Shown here piece by piece: positions 17,898 to 26,433 of a stretch of 64,000 nt of DNA. The notes beneath the pieces were generated by a model. That model had not been told where the DNA came from. It searched no databases and saw only the letters and a program-made list of their open reading frames with translations. The stretch is from Streptomyces violaceusniger Tu 4113 (GTDB taxonomy: Bacteria > Actinomycetota > Actinomycetes > Streptomycetales > Streptomycetaceae): contig NC_015957.1 of the NCBI RefSeq assembly GCF_000147815.2, positions 186,001-250,000 of the forward strand, in the 5' to 3' direction. Within the stretch, counting starts at the first letter, position 1, and each line of letters opens with the position of its first letter. The position numbers and the translations under genes were made by a program.

Positions 17898-18073
17898 GAG
17901 GGCGCCCGATTTCCGGCGCCGCATCGTCGGTTACTTTACCCCATGGCTGACCCCCGGCGCATTCGTCGTGGGGTCTTCGTGCTGTTCGGGCTGGATCGAG
18001 GTCAAGGTGGGGTCGGGCGGGGGTGAGCCCAGGGCGGGTGCAGGGTGAGGTGGTGGGGATTCCGGTGGGTTTC

Positions 18074-18113
18074 GGGGTGGTTTTGGGGTGGATTTTCGGG
18101 GTGTGGGCGGGGG
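18074..18113 (+). other. G-quadruplex-prone tract
   Basis: Five runs of three to five G lie at 18074-18077, 18085-18088, 18098-18101, 18105-18107 and 18109-18113, separated by 1-9 T-rich bases, within a gene-free 350-bp stretch between the tRNA and the zinc-ribbon gene. This fits a quadruplex motif on the + strand; nothing in the sequence shows a role. Confidence 0.4.
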
Positions 18114-18246
18114 TGGAAGCGGCTGTTGGGGTGCGGGAGTTGGGCGTACGGTGGGGGTGCGGAGTGCCGCGTGGAGCGGTGCGTGGTTGATCCCCTAATG
18201 TGGCTTTTGTCGTCCACGCCGTCCACGTTCTTGGGGAAGGGACTCA

Positions 18247-18411
18247 ATGGAGCGCACCGTCGTCCGTTGTGCTGAAGGACACGTATTCAGCACCGCCTCG
18301 TTCCCGATGCAGCACCTCACCGTCGACCGCATTGGTCCCGGCCGGTTGCTGCGGTGTCCGCGTTGCGCCCGGCTCCGGCACGCTGTGCCGGTGGGTGCCG
18401 AGAAGCGGTAA
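18247..18411 (+). CDS. Small zinc-ribbon-like protein
   Basis: A 54-residue protein, MERTVVRCAEGHVFSTASF and so on to GRLLRCPRCARLRHAVPVG. Cys8/His12 and a CPRC pair could bind one zinc ion, as in small ribbon proteins. ATG 18247 follows GGGAAGGGA. Composition and spacing of Cys residues make it a real gene although it is short. It precedes dcd on the same strand. Function unknown. Confidence 0.6.
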   Translation: MERTVVRCAEGHVFSTASFPMQHLTVDRIGPGRLLRCPRCARLRHAVPVGAEKR

Positions 18412-18503
18412 GCGGTAGCCGATGAAGCCGCAGGGTGCGGGCCCGGTCCGGTGGGACCGGGCCTGTGCCGTGGGGGTGGGTCCGATGTGCGTATCCTCGT
18501 CGG

Positions 18504-19079
18504 GTGCTTCTCTCAGACAAGGACATCCGGGCCGAGATCGACGCCGGACGGGTGCGGATTGATCCGTACGACCCGGCGATGGTGCAGCCGTCGAGTATCG
18601 ATGTACGGCTGGACCGGTTCTTCCGGGTGTTCGAGAACCACCGCTATCCCCATATCGACCCGGCGGTGGAGCAGCCCGATCTGACGCGGCTCGTGGAGCC
18701 CGAGGGCGAGGACGCGTTCATCCTGCATCCCGGGGAGTTCGTGCTCGCCTCGACGTACGAGGTCGTATCGCTGCCCGATGACCTCGCCTCGCGGCTCGAG
18801 GGGAAGTCGAGTCTGGGGCGGCTGGGGCTGCTGACGCACTCCACGGCGGGCTTCATCGACCCGGGGTTCTCCGGGCATGTCACGCTCGAGCTGTCGAATG
18901 TCGCGACGCTGCCGATCAAGCTGTGGCCGGGGATGAAGATCGGGCAGCTGTGCATGTTCCGGCTGACCTCGCCCGCCGAGCATCCTTACGGCTCCGCTCA
19001 TTACGGCTCCCGCTATCAGGGGCAGCGCGGGCCGACGCCCTCGCGGTCGTTCCAGCGGTTCCACCGGACGAAGGTATGA
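18504..19079 (+). CDS. dcd: dCTP deaminase
   Basis: A 191-residue enzyme converting dCTP to dUTP for thymidylate synthesis; active as a trimer in the cytoplasm. It shows the family hallmarks: [48 protein letters not shown] with the catalytic Glu, and the C-terminal [15 protein letters not shown]. Length is exactly the usual one when started at GTG 18504. Its stop overlaps the ATG of the phosphoribosyltransferase gene, a conserved-looking pair. Confidence 0.95.
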   Translation: MLLSDKDIRAEIDAGRVRIDPYDPAMVQPSSIDVRLDRFFRVFENHRYPHIDPAVEQPDLTRLVEPEGEDAFILHPGEFVLASTYEVVSLPDDLASRLEGKSSLGRLGLLTHSTAGFIDPGFSGHVTLELSNVATLPIKLWPGMKIGQLCMFRLTSPAEHPYGSAHYGSRYQGQRGPTPSRSFQRFHRTKV

Positions 19080-19594
19080 GCGGTATGGGTGAGCAGCGCG
19101 AGAACCTTACGTACGAGCGGTTCGGGGTCGCGGTCCGCGAACTGGCGGAGAAGATCGCCGAGGATGGGTACGAGCCCGACATCGTGCTCTCCATAGCCCG
19201 TGGCGGGGTCTTCGTGGCCGGTGGGCTGGCGTACGCGCTCGACTGCAAGAACATCCACCTGGTGAACGTGGAGTTCTACACGGGCGTGGGGACCACCCTC
19301 GACATGCCCGTGATGCTCGCGCCCATGCCCAACGCGATCGACTTCTCCGACAAGAAGGTGCTGATCGCCGATGACGTGGCGGACACCGGCAAGACGCTGA
19401 AGCTGGTCCGTGACTTCTGCCTCGGCTCGGTCGCCGAGGTGCGCAGCGCGGTGATCTACGAGAAGCCCCAGTCGCTGGTGAAGTGCGAGTACATCTGGAA
19501 GCGCACCGATCAGTGGATCAACTTCCCGTGGTCTGTCTTGCCTCCATGTCGTAAGTCTGGCACACCGATTACTCCGTCGCGCGAGGCTCTGTAA
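19076..19594 (+). CDS. Phosphoribosyltransferase with an element-supplied C-terminus
   Basis: A PRPP-dependent purine/xanthine-type phosphoribosyltransferase. The PRPP loop is [13 protein letters not shown], and [17 protein letters not shown] is the first conserved motif. ATG 19076 overlaps the dcd stop. The native sequence runs to the Trp codon at 19529-19531 (INFPW). After it an integrated element supplies [20 protein letters not shown] and a stop. The displaced native tail lies at 45291-45344. The substitute keeps W-S-V-x-P-P, so the enzyme probably still works. A hairpin at 19611-19645 follows the new stop. Confidence 0.85.
   Translation: MSGMGEQRENLTYERFGVAVRELAEKIAEDGYEPDIVLSIARGGVFVAGGLAYALDCKNIHLVNVEFYTGVGTTLDMPVMLAPMPNAIDFSDKKVLIADDVADTGKTLKLVRDFCLGSVAEVRSAVIYEKPQSLVKCEYIWKRTDQWINFPWSVLPPCRKSGTPITPSREAL
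19529..19531. other. attL core (TGG)
   Basis: Left junction of the element. Chromosomal sequence up to AACTTCCCG-TGG matches the coding frame of the phosphoribosyltransferase. From 19532 on the sequence is element-derived. The only bases shared with the right junction are TGG, as expected for a serine integrase, whose crossover core is 2-3 bases. Confidence 0.75.
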
Positions 19595-19610
19595 AAGTGC
19601 GTCTGACCTG

Positions 19611-19645
19611 CCGGTTCCTCCTGCTCGGAGCGTAGGGGGAACCGG
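19611..19645 (+). terminator. Hairpin after the chimeric phosphoribosyltransferase
   Basis: CCGGTTCC at 19611-19618 pairs with GGAACCGG at 19638-19645, with further pairing inside. It lies within the element, 17 bases after the new stop, so the element brings both a stop and a terminator-like hairpin to the host gene. Confidence 0.5.
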
Positions 19646-19778
19646 TCTTGTCGTCTGTTCGGGTGATCTTCGAGCGGCGGGGCGACGCCTGGCACACGCC
19701 CGGGGACGCTCCTGCTATCTGCTCGTCAGTGCGGCCCATTACGGTTGGCTGAGGTAGTCATCGTGGAGGGCTGGAGCA

Positions 19779-20093
19779 GTGCAGCACTGGTGGATCAAGT
19801 ACAACGTTCATGACCCCTTTCAGTGGGTTGCCTGCGACCCAGATAAGGGCGAATACCCGGACCCGATCCAGCGGCGTCAGGAGCTGTTCGAATTTGATTC
19901 GAACGTTGAGCCGGTTACTCCTCTGCTCGGTGGCGAACCGATGGGGTACGGGCCGACGCGCCAGGAAATACTCGAAAAGCTCCGTCGTCATGTCGGGCAC
20001 GATGCCGTGGTCATTCTGTCCTGTCGGCACGTGGACGACCCGGACGCTCCCGCGGCTCCTGAGATCACGGATTTCACATCCGGAAGGGGCTAG
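19779..20093 (+). CDS. Hypothetical AICE protein
   Basis: A 104-residue acidic soluble protein (MQHWWIKYNVHDPFQWVACD, YPDPIQRRQELFEFDSNVEP, RHVGHDAVVILSCRHVDD). No family recognised. GTG 19779 follows GGCTGGAGC. Its last codons are GGA AGG GGC TAG, and that TAG is part of the CTAG used as an insertion target. The convergent XRE gene also ends GGA AGG GGC TAG on the other strand, so this gene ends naturally in a shared palindrome and is not truncated by the insertion. Confidence 0.55.
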   Translation: MQHWWIKYNVHDPFQWVACDPDKGEYPDPIQRRQELFEFDSNVEPVTPLLGGEPMGYGPTRQEILEKLRRHVGHDAVVILSCRHVDDPDAPAAPEITDFTSGRG

Positions 20094-20232
20094 TACTCCA
20101 GCAGGATTTCGCTGTCTGACCTGCGAGGTTCGCTGGGCGGCTGGAGTGTAGCGGGCCGTGGCCTGGTCAGGGACGGTCTTATGGAGGCCGCCCCTCGATC
20201 GTGCGACAACGTCGCAGGTAATGACAGCGGCG
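20094..20232 (+). repeat. Left 139-bp terminal inverted repeat of the IS701-type element
   Basis: Reverse complement of 33617-33755 with one mismatch (GGGACGG here, GGGGCGG there). Identity ends at GACAGCGGCG. Because the right copy contains the last codons of the transposase gene, this left copy carries those codons in antisense. Confidence 0.85.
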
Positions 20233-20248
20233 AGGGAAGTCATCCCGT

Positions 20249-20617
20249 GTGATCACCGAGCATGCTGCCGGGCAGTGGGACCGTGAGCTGGACGACCTCT
20301 TCGTCGCTATCGGACATCGCTTCGGGCGAGTGGAACTTCGCCGCAGGATGCGTGATTACGTGCGCGGGCTGCTCGCACCGGTGGCCCGGAAGAACAGCTG
20401 GCAGCTGGCCGAGCAGGCGGGCCACGCCACCCCTAACGGTCTGCAGCACCTGCTTGCCGGCGCGAAGTGGGAACCCGACGACATTCGCGACGACCTGCAG
20501 GAATACCTCGCCACCCACCTCGGCGAGAACGGCGGGGTCCTGATCATCGACGACACCGGATTCCTCAAGAAGGGAACCACCTCCGCCGGGGTCCAGCGCC
20601 AGTACTCCGGCACCGCT
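20249..20617 (+). pseudogene. IS701-type transposase, 5' part (split)
   Basis: N-terminal 123 residues of an IS701 transposase: FGRVELRRRMRDYVRGLLAP, KNSWQLAEQAGHATPNGLQH and the first catalytic motif GVLIIDDTGFLKKG, ending GVQRQYSGTAG. The ISAzo13 insertion follows. The rest of the gene starts at 32695. GTG 20249 starts shortly after the terminal repeat. Confidence 0.85.
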
Positions 20618-20672
20618 GGGGCCCGTATTTCAATAAGTGCTCGGTAGAGGGGTGTTGGTGGGAGCCTGAGAT

Positions 20673-21632
20673 ATGACCTCGTGTCTGTCAGGCCGCGTTG
20701 CCGCTCGTGCTCTGCGGGCCAAGTTCGATCAGATCCTGCCGCACCTTGATGAGCGTCGCCGTCGGTTGTACCTGGCCAGTGAGGCGACGGCCCTCGGCCG
20801 CGGCGGGATCGTCCGGGTCGCCGCCGCCTCCGGCACCAGCACTGCCACCATCGCGCGAGGCATGGCCGAGTTGGCCTCTTGCCCCTCACCGACCCTGCGG
20901 GTCCGGGCTCCAGGTGCGGGCCGCAAGCGGCTGACAGACACCGACCCTGGTCTGCTGCCCGCGCTGGAGTCGCTGATCGAGCCGCATACCCGAGGCGACC
21001 CCGTCTCCCCGCTGCGGTGGACCACGTTGTCGTTACGGGCCCTGGCCTCGACCCTCACCACACAGGGCCACCCGGTCAGCGCTTCAACCGTCGGACACCT
21101 GCTGCATACCCTGGGCTACAGCCTGCAGGGAACCGCGAAGACGACAGAGGGCATCAGCCATCCGGACCGCGATGCCCAGTTCACCCACCTGAATGCCACC
21201 GCTGCCGAGTTCCTCAACGATGCCCAGCCGGTGATCAGCGTCGACACCAAGGCCAAGGAATGGCTCGGCAACCGGGACCGTCCCGGTCGCACCTGGCGCC
21301 CGGGCAAGAGCGCGATCAAGGTGGACTGCCACACGTTCACCACCAACGACCAGCCCATGGCGATCCCCTACGGGATCTACGACATTGCCAACAACAGCGG
21401 ATGGGTCAACGTCGGCACCGACCACGACACCGCCCAGTTCGCGGTGGAGTCCATCCGACGCTGGTGGCAACACCGCGGACGGGCGGACCACCCGAATGCC
21501 ACCCGGCTCCTGATCACCGCAGACTCCGGTGGCTCCAACGACCCCCGCCGCTGGACCTGGAAAAGCAACCTTGCCACCTTCGCACGAGAGAGCGGCCTGG
21601 AGATCACGGTCTGTCACCTACCGCCGGGGACT
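20673..21632 (+). pseudogene. ISAzo13 transposase, N-terminal part
   Basis: Starts MTSCLSGRVAARALRAKFDQ. Carries the N-terminal helix-turn-helix (GGIVRVAAASGTSTATIARG), the catalytic PVISVDTKAKEWLGN (first Asp), the PGRTWRPGKS motif, and LLITADSGGSNDPRRW (second Asp). The IS4 element cuts it after HLPPGT. The frame resumes exactly at 23088 with SKWNKIEHRMF, which holds the final catalytic Glu, so it was intact before the insertion. Confidence 0.85.
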
Positions 21633-23077
21633 CAATGCCGTTGCTTAAGTCAGTGAACTATCGTCGGCTGTAAGGTGATGACCTTGGGGGCAACGCGCCG
21701 TGTCGGCTGCCGGTCCCGGGTGTTGATCCGGTAGGACAGCTTGGAGGAGTACTTCGAGTCCGGCCGTTTGAGGTGCCGGTCCGCCTCGCGCAGGCGCCTG
21801 GCGCCGTTGTCGAGTTTCCGGTGCACCTTCGCCGCCAGCATGGCCAGGAACTTCTTGATCCTCTTGGGTGTGTCCGCACACTGACGGACCACACTGCGCC
21901 GCGTGTGCTTGAGGACTTTGACGAACGAGACCCGGTCCGGATCGATGCCGTTGTCCTCGGCCAGGGACATGATGATCCGCGTGAGGCAGTGGTGTACGAC
22001 CAGGTGCGCCCAGACCTCCTGCCGCACCAGATCCGGGTCTCCCGAGCGCAGAACCTCGGCCGGCCCGCGCTGGAAGGTCTTGATCTGCCGGAACGCCGAC
22101 TCCGCCTCCCACCTCGCATGGTAGAGCCGAGCCAACTCCGCCGCCGGAAAGTCAACCGGGTCGAGCAGGTCGGTAAGTAACCTGACCACCTCGCCGCCGT
22201 CGACGCGGTACTCGATCACCCGGACCAGCACCCCAGCGTGGTGTGCGCCCTTCTGCCCGGCCAGGTTCATCCTGGCCAAGTAGGTACCGTCGGGAAGATG
22301 CTCGACCGGCCGATGTGCCACCGGCGAACGGGCCCGGATCAGCAAGTGCGCCCCGGCTCCGAGGTACGCCTTCCACAAAGCGACCCCGGGAAAGTTCCGG
22401 TCCATGATGACCAGCATTCCGCTCGCCGAGCCAGCCAGAGCCATTGCCAGTTCCCGCTCACCTCCGCTGAATCCGCCCACCGCCGCGTCGACCTGCGCAT
22501 GTGTGCCGCACTCGGTCAGTGTCACCACCCGGACCTGCGGGAAACCCGCGGGCTGCCCGTTCTTGGCCGGGCCGCCGAACGCAGCCCGGTTGGCCGTCGT
22601 ATCCGGTGCGTCCAGCACGAACCCGTCTACCGCGGCCAGCCGCATCCCGCGATAGAAGGAGCCCTCCAGATCGATGGGGGCCAACGGGCTGGCCAGCTCG
22701 CGGAAAACGGTCTCCAGGACAAGCGGTCCCAGACGCTTGCGCGCCCGCGTGAACGAGGACTTGTTCGGGATTCTCCCGCTCAACTCCCTAATAGCCCCCA
22801 CCAGTTGCTCCGCCACATCGTCATGGGAATCCTGCTGGAACAACGCCAGGGCAAGCGTGAAGTAGACCATGAACCCGGCCGGCAGTGCACCGGGCTTCTT
22901 GTCCCGGACTCCGCACTTCTCCAGCACCCCGGCGACCAGTTCCGGGGTCACCCATCGGGTCACCACACCCAGTCGCACATGATCGGACAACCCCACCCAA
23001 GGATGCATGCCGAGCCCAACGACCCCGCTCCTCCAACGTCACTGGGAACTGCTTGACGAGTTCAAGCAACGGCATTG
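21633..23077. mobile_element. Complete IS4-family element
   Basis: 1,445 bp with inverted ends CAATGCCGTTGCTT (left at 21633, right ending 23077), flanked by a perfect 10-bp duplication GCCGGGGACT (21623-21632 and 23078-23087). Ten-base duplications are usual for IS4 groups. The undamaged ends and intact transposase mark it as the most recent insertion in this nest. Confidence 0.92.
21650..23008 (-). CDS. IS4-family transposase (intact)
   Basis: A 452-residue DDE transposase. The first Asp lies in AAVDGFVLDAPDT, the second in LVIMDRNFPG. The IS4 signature Y-(2)-R-(3)-E-(6)-K is present as YHARWEAESAFRQIK. It fills the element from 25 bp inside one end to 69 bp inside the other. Probably active. 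It lies antisense to the interrupted ISAzo13 gene. Confidence 0.93.
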   Translation of the reverse strand: MHPWVGLSDHVRLGVVTRWVTPELVAGVLEKCGVRDKKPGALPAGFMVYFTLALALFQQDSHDDVAEQLVGAIRELSGRIPNKSSFTRARKRLGPLVLETVFRELASPLAPIDLEGSFYRGMRLAAVDGFVLDAPDTTANRAAFGGPAKNGQPAGFPQVRVVTLTECGTHAQVDAAVGGFSGGERELAMALAGSASGMLVIMDRNFPGVALWKAYLGAGAHLLIRARSPVAHRPVEHLPDGTYLARMNLAGQKGAHHAGVLVRVIEYRVDGGEVVRLLTDLLDPVDFPAAELARLYHARWEAESAFRQIKTFQRGPAEVLRSGDPDLVRQEVWAHLVVHHCLTRIIMSLAEDNGIDPDRVSFVKVLKHTRRSVVRQCADTPKRIKKFLAMLAAKVHRKLDNGARRLREADRHLKRPDSKYSSKLSYRINTRDRQPTRRVAPKVITLQPTIVH

Positions 23078-23087
23078 GCCGGGGACT

Positions 23088-23799
23088 TCGAAGTGGAACA
23101 AGATAGAGCACAGGATGTTCTGTCACATCACCGCGAACTGGCGGGGGCGGCCGCTGACCAGCTACCAGGTCGTCCTCGAGACCATCGCCGCCACAACCAC
23201 CAGGACCGGCCTGACCATCGGGGCCGAACTGGACACAGGCAGCTACGACCTCGGCATCAGCGTCACACCCGCCGAGTTCCACGCCCTTCCGATCACACCC
23301 AACACCTTCCACGGTGACTGGAACTACACACTGTCTCCCGTTCCACCGCGAGCGCCAGACGCGCCGGCAACGACACACCGGACCGACCCGGCCCTGACCG
23401 CGATGCTCACCGACCCGGCCCTGACCGGCATGTCACGAACCGCCTTCGAGCATCTGGTGGCGGTCTCGGAGCCTTTTCTGGGACGCCTTGGCCGAGGCAG
23501 CATTCCAGCGACGCTTCCACCGCCCACGCAGCTACCGCCACCCCCAGACCAGCAGCGTGGACCACACCCACCGGCTCCTGGCAGCCATCCTCCGCCGCCG
23601 CAGAGCGGTGACCATGACGTTCCTGGCCCAACTACTGGGCGTCAACCGCACCAACCTGTCCATCCAGTACCAGGACGCAAAACGGCTCCTGGACCTGCAC
23701 CGGATCCTCATCACGCCGATACCCGGGACACCCGCCCGCACATTGGAACAGCTACACGCCCGAATAACCCCCGAGGAACCCGTCGTTGACAGTTATTGA
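23088..23799 (+). pseudogene. ISAzo13 transposase, C-terminal part
   Basis: Continues the transposase with SKWNKIEHRMFCHITANWRG, VVLETIAATTTRTGLTIGAE and FHALPITPNTFHGDWNYTL. After about 23475 the natural coding sense moves to another frame (AEAAFQRRFHRPRSYRHPQ, then LLAAILRRRRAVTMTFLAQL with a helix-turn-helix look), ending 23799. A frameshift, or a second overlapping reading frame, is therefore present near 23475. Confidence 0.7.
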
Positions 23800-23810
23800 A
23801 ATACGGGCCC

Positions 23811-24172
23811 AGAGCGCACAACTCGATGAGCTGATACCAGTCCTTCCCCGATCGTGCCAGGCGGGACATCTCGACGCCCAGCACCAGGCCGACATGGTCC
23901 AGCCCGATCTCGGTGACCAGACGCTGGAACCCCGAGCGTCCGACCGCACTCGCCCCGGAACGGCCCAGGTCCTCATCGATCACCACCACCCGCGAGGCGG
24001 GCCAGCCCAGCGAGACGGCCCGATCCACCAGCGCGTACTGCAACCGAGTCGACTCCTGGTGATCCGAGACCTGCTGCATGCTCGACTGCCGCACGTACAC
24101 GACCGCGAGCCTGGTCAGCTGCCAGTCAGTCACCTTGCTCCCCGACCGCTCCCACGGCATCAGCGCCGTCAT
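23811..24172 (-). pseudogene. Serine recombinase, truncated by ISAzo13
   Basis: N-terminal 120 residues of a resolvase-type recombinase. The catalytic Ser lies in VVYVRQSSMQQVSDHQEST. ASRVVVIDEDLGRSGASAVG and GLVLGVEMSRLARSGKDW are the other active-site regions. It ends abruptly in the ISAzo13 terminal repeat at 23810. ATG 24172 overlaps the stop of the small gene upstream. The remnant belongs to whichever transposon or plasmid donated the cargo. Confidence 0.8.
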
Positions 24173-24375
24173 GACCGGCCCGCCTCACCGCTCATCGACG
24201 GCGCGGCTGCCGCCTCCGGCAGAGCCCGGCCCGCCAACACCGCCAGCCACCGCACCGCCAGCAGCCGGTTCACCTCCGGCAGCCCCGCCCACACCTCCTC
24301 GCCCAGGCCCTGACGGGCCAGGCTCTGGGGCAGCCGCCCCCTGCGTCGTCCACGACGACTCGCTCTCCTCTTCAC
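24169..24375 (-). CDS. Small accessory protein upstream of the recombinase
   Basis: A 68-residue basic protein (MKRRASRRGRRRGRLPQSLA, LPEVNRLLAVRWLAVLAGRA) whose stop overlaps the recombinase ATG (ATGA). Short Arg-rich proteins of this type often precede serine recombinases in transposons. No function is assigned. Confidence 0.45.
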   Translation of the reverse strand: MKRRASRRGRRRGRLPQSLARQGLGEEVWAGLPEVNRLLAVRWLAVLAGRALPEAAAAPSMSGEAGRS

Positions 24376-24471
24376 CCTGCCGAGCCCGCAGCCGCTCGAT
24401 CACCACGACGAGCCTGAGCAGTCCCTCACGCCCGATTACCGGCACATCACCTACTTGATACCCATTCATAG

Positions 24472-24916
24472 GTGCAGTGTGCTTGGCAGATTGAGGAGGC
24501 ATTCCAAGCCGCGAAGAACGAGTGCGGCCTGGATCAATACGAGGTCCGCCGGTATCCGGGCTGGTACCGCCACATCACCCTGGCCATGCTCGCCCACGCT
24601 TTCCTCGCCGCGATGACCGCCGCCGCGGGGACCGAAAGGGGGGCGGCAGAAACGGTTCCGACGCCCTCGCACCGCTCACCGTGGCGGAAATCCGGCGACT
24701 CCTGGCAACTGGCCGCCCCACGCCCACGCACCTGCGGCACACCGGCCACGCACTGAACTGGTCCCGCTGGCGCCGCCGTCACCAGGCCACCGCCCGCCGC
24801 TGCCACTACCACCGCCGCACCCGAGGTCACGAACTCCCGCCACCTGACGGGGTATCAGCCGAGTACACTCCAAAACAGGGCTCTGACCAGCAGCGATAGC
24901 GAACTGCGACTGGAGT
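24472..24916 (+). pseudogene. IS701-type transposase, C-terminal remnant with right end
   Basis: Encodes [20 protein letters not shown] and [19 protein letters not shown], close to the split IS701 transposase. The zero frame ends at about 24756. The -1 frame carries the conserved tail [15 protein letters not shown] and WSRWRRRHQATARRCHY. The switch lies in GAAAGGGGGGCGG at 24634-24646. The remnant ends GGAGTA-TTAG at about 24920, the right end of such an element. The first half is missing. Confidence 0.75.
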
Positions 24917-24920
24917 ATTA

Positions 24921-25301
24921 GTCCTTGCAGCGCGGGGTGCCCGGCAATGACTTTGAGTGTCGGGACAGTACGGTTGCGCGGCGAAGTGGCGTTCCACTCG
25001 TTAAACGCCTGTGCGCGTCGGTATGGCGGAGGGGGGCGTGCTGTGCTGCTGGTGCCGGGTTGTGCGGGTACTGTACGTCGCCGCCCCGTCCCAGCGTTTC
25101 CTCACGCAGGAACGCCGGGGCGAATTCCGGGCCCGGCGATTGCAGCCGCCCTGGAGGCAAGCCCCCCTCATACGGGTCATACTGTGACTGGTCATACGGG
25201 TCATACTGGCTGGGCTCGGGCACGCCACTCTCCTGGTCTCTGGTAACAGCGGATCCCTGTTCCGGCTGTACTACGTACATACCCACGGCCCGGTTCACTC
25301 G
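24921..25301 (-). other. Unassigned stretch with QYDPY repeats
   Basis: A minus-strand frame of 126 codons from 25298 contains the tandem repeat SQYDPYDQ-SQYDPYEG (DNA repeat GGTCATACGGGTCATACT at 25180-25212). The first 70 residues look natural; the rest is Arg/His/Pro-rich like a shadow. It may be a fragment of a plasmid gene. No family recognised. Confidence 0.3.
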
Positions 25302-25520
25302 TCACGGCCGTGACGACCCCCTTAGAAAGCCGCCCGCTTCCGCGTGGCCGCCGTAGCACAGCCAGGTGCGGACCCCGCGGGAGCGGTGGGCGGAGCGGCC
25401 GTCCACGACGAGGCGCACCTTGTGGTCGAAGTGGCCTGCGAGCCCGTCCAGGAAGCGGCGCATGACGCGGGGGCCATGAAGCTTCCCCGTGCCACGTCGT
25501 ACCACGTGGCTGGACGCCGT
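25302..25520 (-). pseudogene. IS630-type transposase fragment
   Basis: Encodes MRRFLDGLAGHFDHKVRLVV then DGRSAHRSRGVRTWL, matching the second catalytic Asp region of IS630 transposases. Everything before and after is lost. Confidence 0.6.
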
Positions 25521-25656
25521 GGCAGGATCTGCGGGTTCCGGTGAACCCAATGCCTCGCGCGCGCGTTGTGATGCCCGGACAAGATCCCGCCCCCCGCTCA
25601 TCACTTCGTTGACAACCGTCTGAGACAACCCTCACCGCGCATCAGGAAGGAACACG

Positions 25657-26166
25657 ATGACGGCCGACAATCCTGACGTCGAGCAAGAGGCCCGAAAGCC
25701 CGCGGAGCCCTCCTCCAAGACACCTCCTCCACGGCCCGCCGCCCCGCGATTCATCCTTTATATGGAGGGGCCCGCGTACGCACAGACCCTACGGGGATTG
25801 ACCTTGTGGACCCACCACGTGCTGCTGCCGGTCTACGGCAGGGAGGTCACGTCCACGGCCCCCTGGTGCTCCCGCTGGTGGGAGCACCAGGAAGCGGTCG
25901 CCCAGCTTCACGGCCTGTGGCTCGCCTGGAGCGAGCTGACCGGTCCCGGTTCCGGGGTGTGCGGGCCCGCCAACTGGCACCGCGACTACCTGTTCCCCGT
26001 GATGAGCTCATTGCGGGACCCGGACGGCCCCTTCGCCGGCTGCAAGGTGGGCGCCCACCGTGCAAAAAAGGCTCCTCCCATCGACGACGTCGACCCGTTC
26101 GGCCCGCCGCCCGAACCTCCGTCCCCGACCCTACAAGGAACACACCAAGATCAGCAGGTCGGGTGA
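25657..26166 (+). CDS. DUF4913-family plasmid-type protein
   Basis: A 169-residue protein with the DUF4913 core: LTLWTHHVLLPVYGREVTST, PWCSRWWEHQEAVAQLHGLW and GPANWHRDYLFPVMSSLRDP, rich in conserved Trp and His. Such proteins are typical of Streptomyces plasmids and AICEs; the role is unknown. ATG 25657 follows AGGAAGG. Its presence between IS remnants suggests the cargo passed through another conjugative replicon before landing here. Confidence 0.75.
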   Translation: MTADNPDVEQEARKPAEPSSKTPPPRPAAPRFILYMEGPAYAQTLRGLTLWTHHVLLPVYGREVTSTAPWCSRWWEHQEAVAQLHGLWLAWSELTGPGSGVCGPANWHRDYLFPVMSSLRDPDGPFAGCKVGAHRAKKAPPIDDVDPFGPPPEPPSPTLQGTHQDQQVG

Positions 26167-26433
26167 CCAGCGAGCTTAAAAATCAAGCTCAGCCAGGGGA
26201 CCGGCTCGGTCGGCCCCCGTCGTACCGCCGGCCCCCTTGCGGCCACCAGTCCTTGCGACTTTCTGTGTGGCCCGAACCCGCGGCCGAGGTGGATCCGGAT
26301 CCGCTCAACGTCGAAGGCAGCGTCGGGGCTGCACGACGGTGCAACCCCGACGCTGAATTGGACCGCACCAGGATCAGTTTTAGGAAGCCGCCGAGCAGCG
26401 CGATGAGGCGGTGAGGCGGTGAGGCCGACTGCA
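26167..26433. other. Spacer between plasmid-type gene and catabolic operon
   Basis: I see no gene. The FAH-family gene ends at 26434 and points into this spacer, so a terminator may lie here, but no strong stem is obvious. Confidence 0.35.

Larger units (their letters stand above)
20619..23810. mobile_element. ISAzo13-family element (left copy, split by IS4)
   Basis: Inverted ends GGGCCCGTATTTCAATAA (20619) and TTATTGAAATACGGGCCC (ending 23810). About 1.74 kb once the IS4 element and its 10-bp duplication are removed. Confidence 0.8.

Noticed and set aside
19779..20093. The 104-aa protein as a gene truncated by IS701
   Set aside because: Its TAG falls on the CTAG junction, but the reconstructed palindrome gives the same stop before insertion, so the gene is full length.
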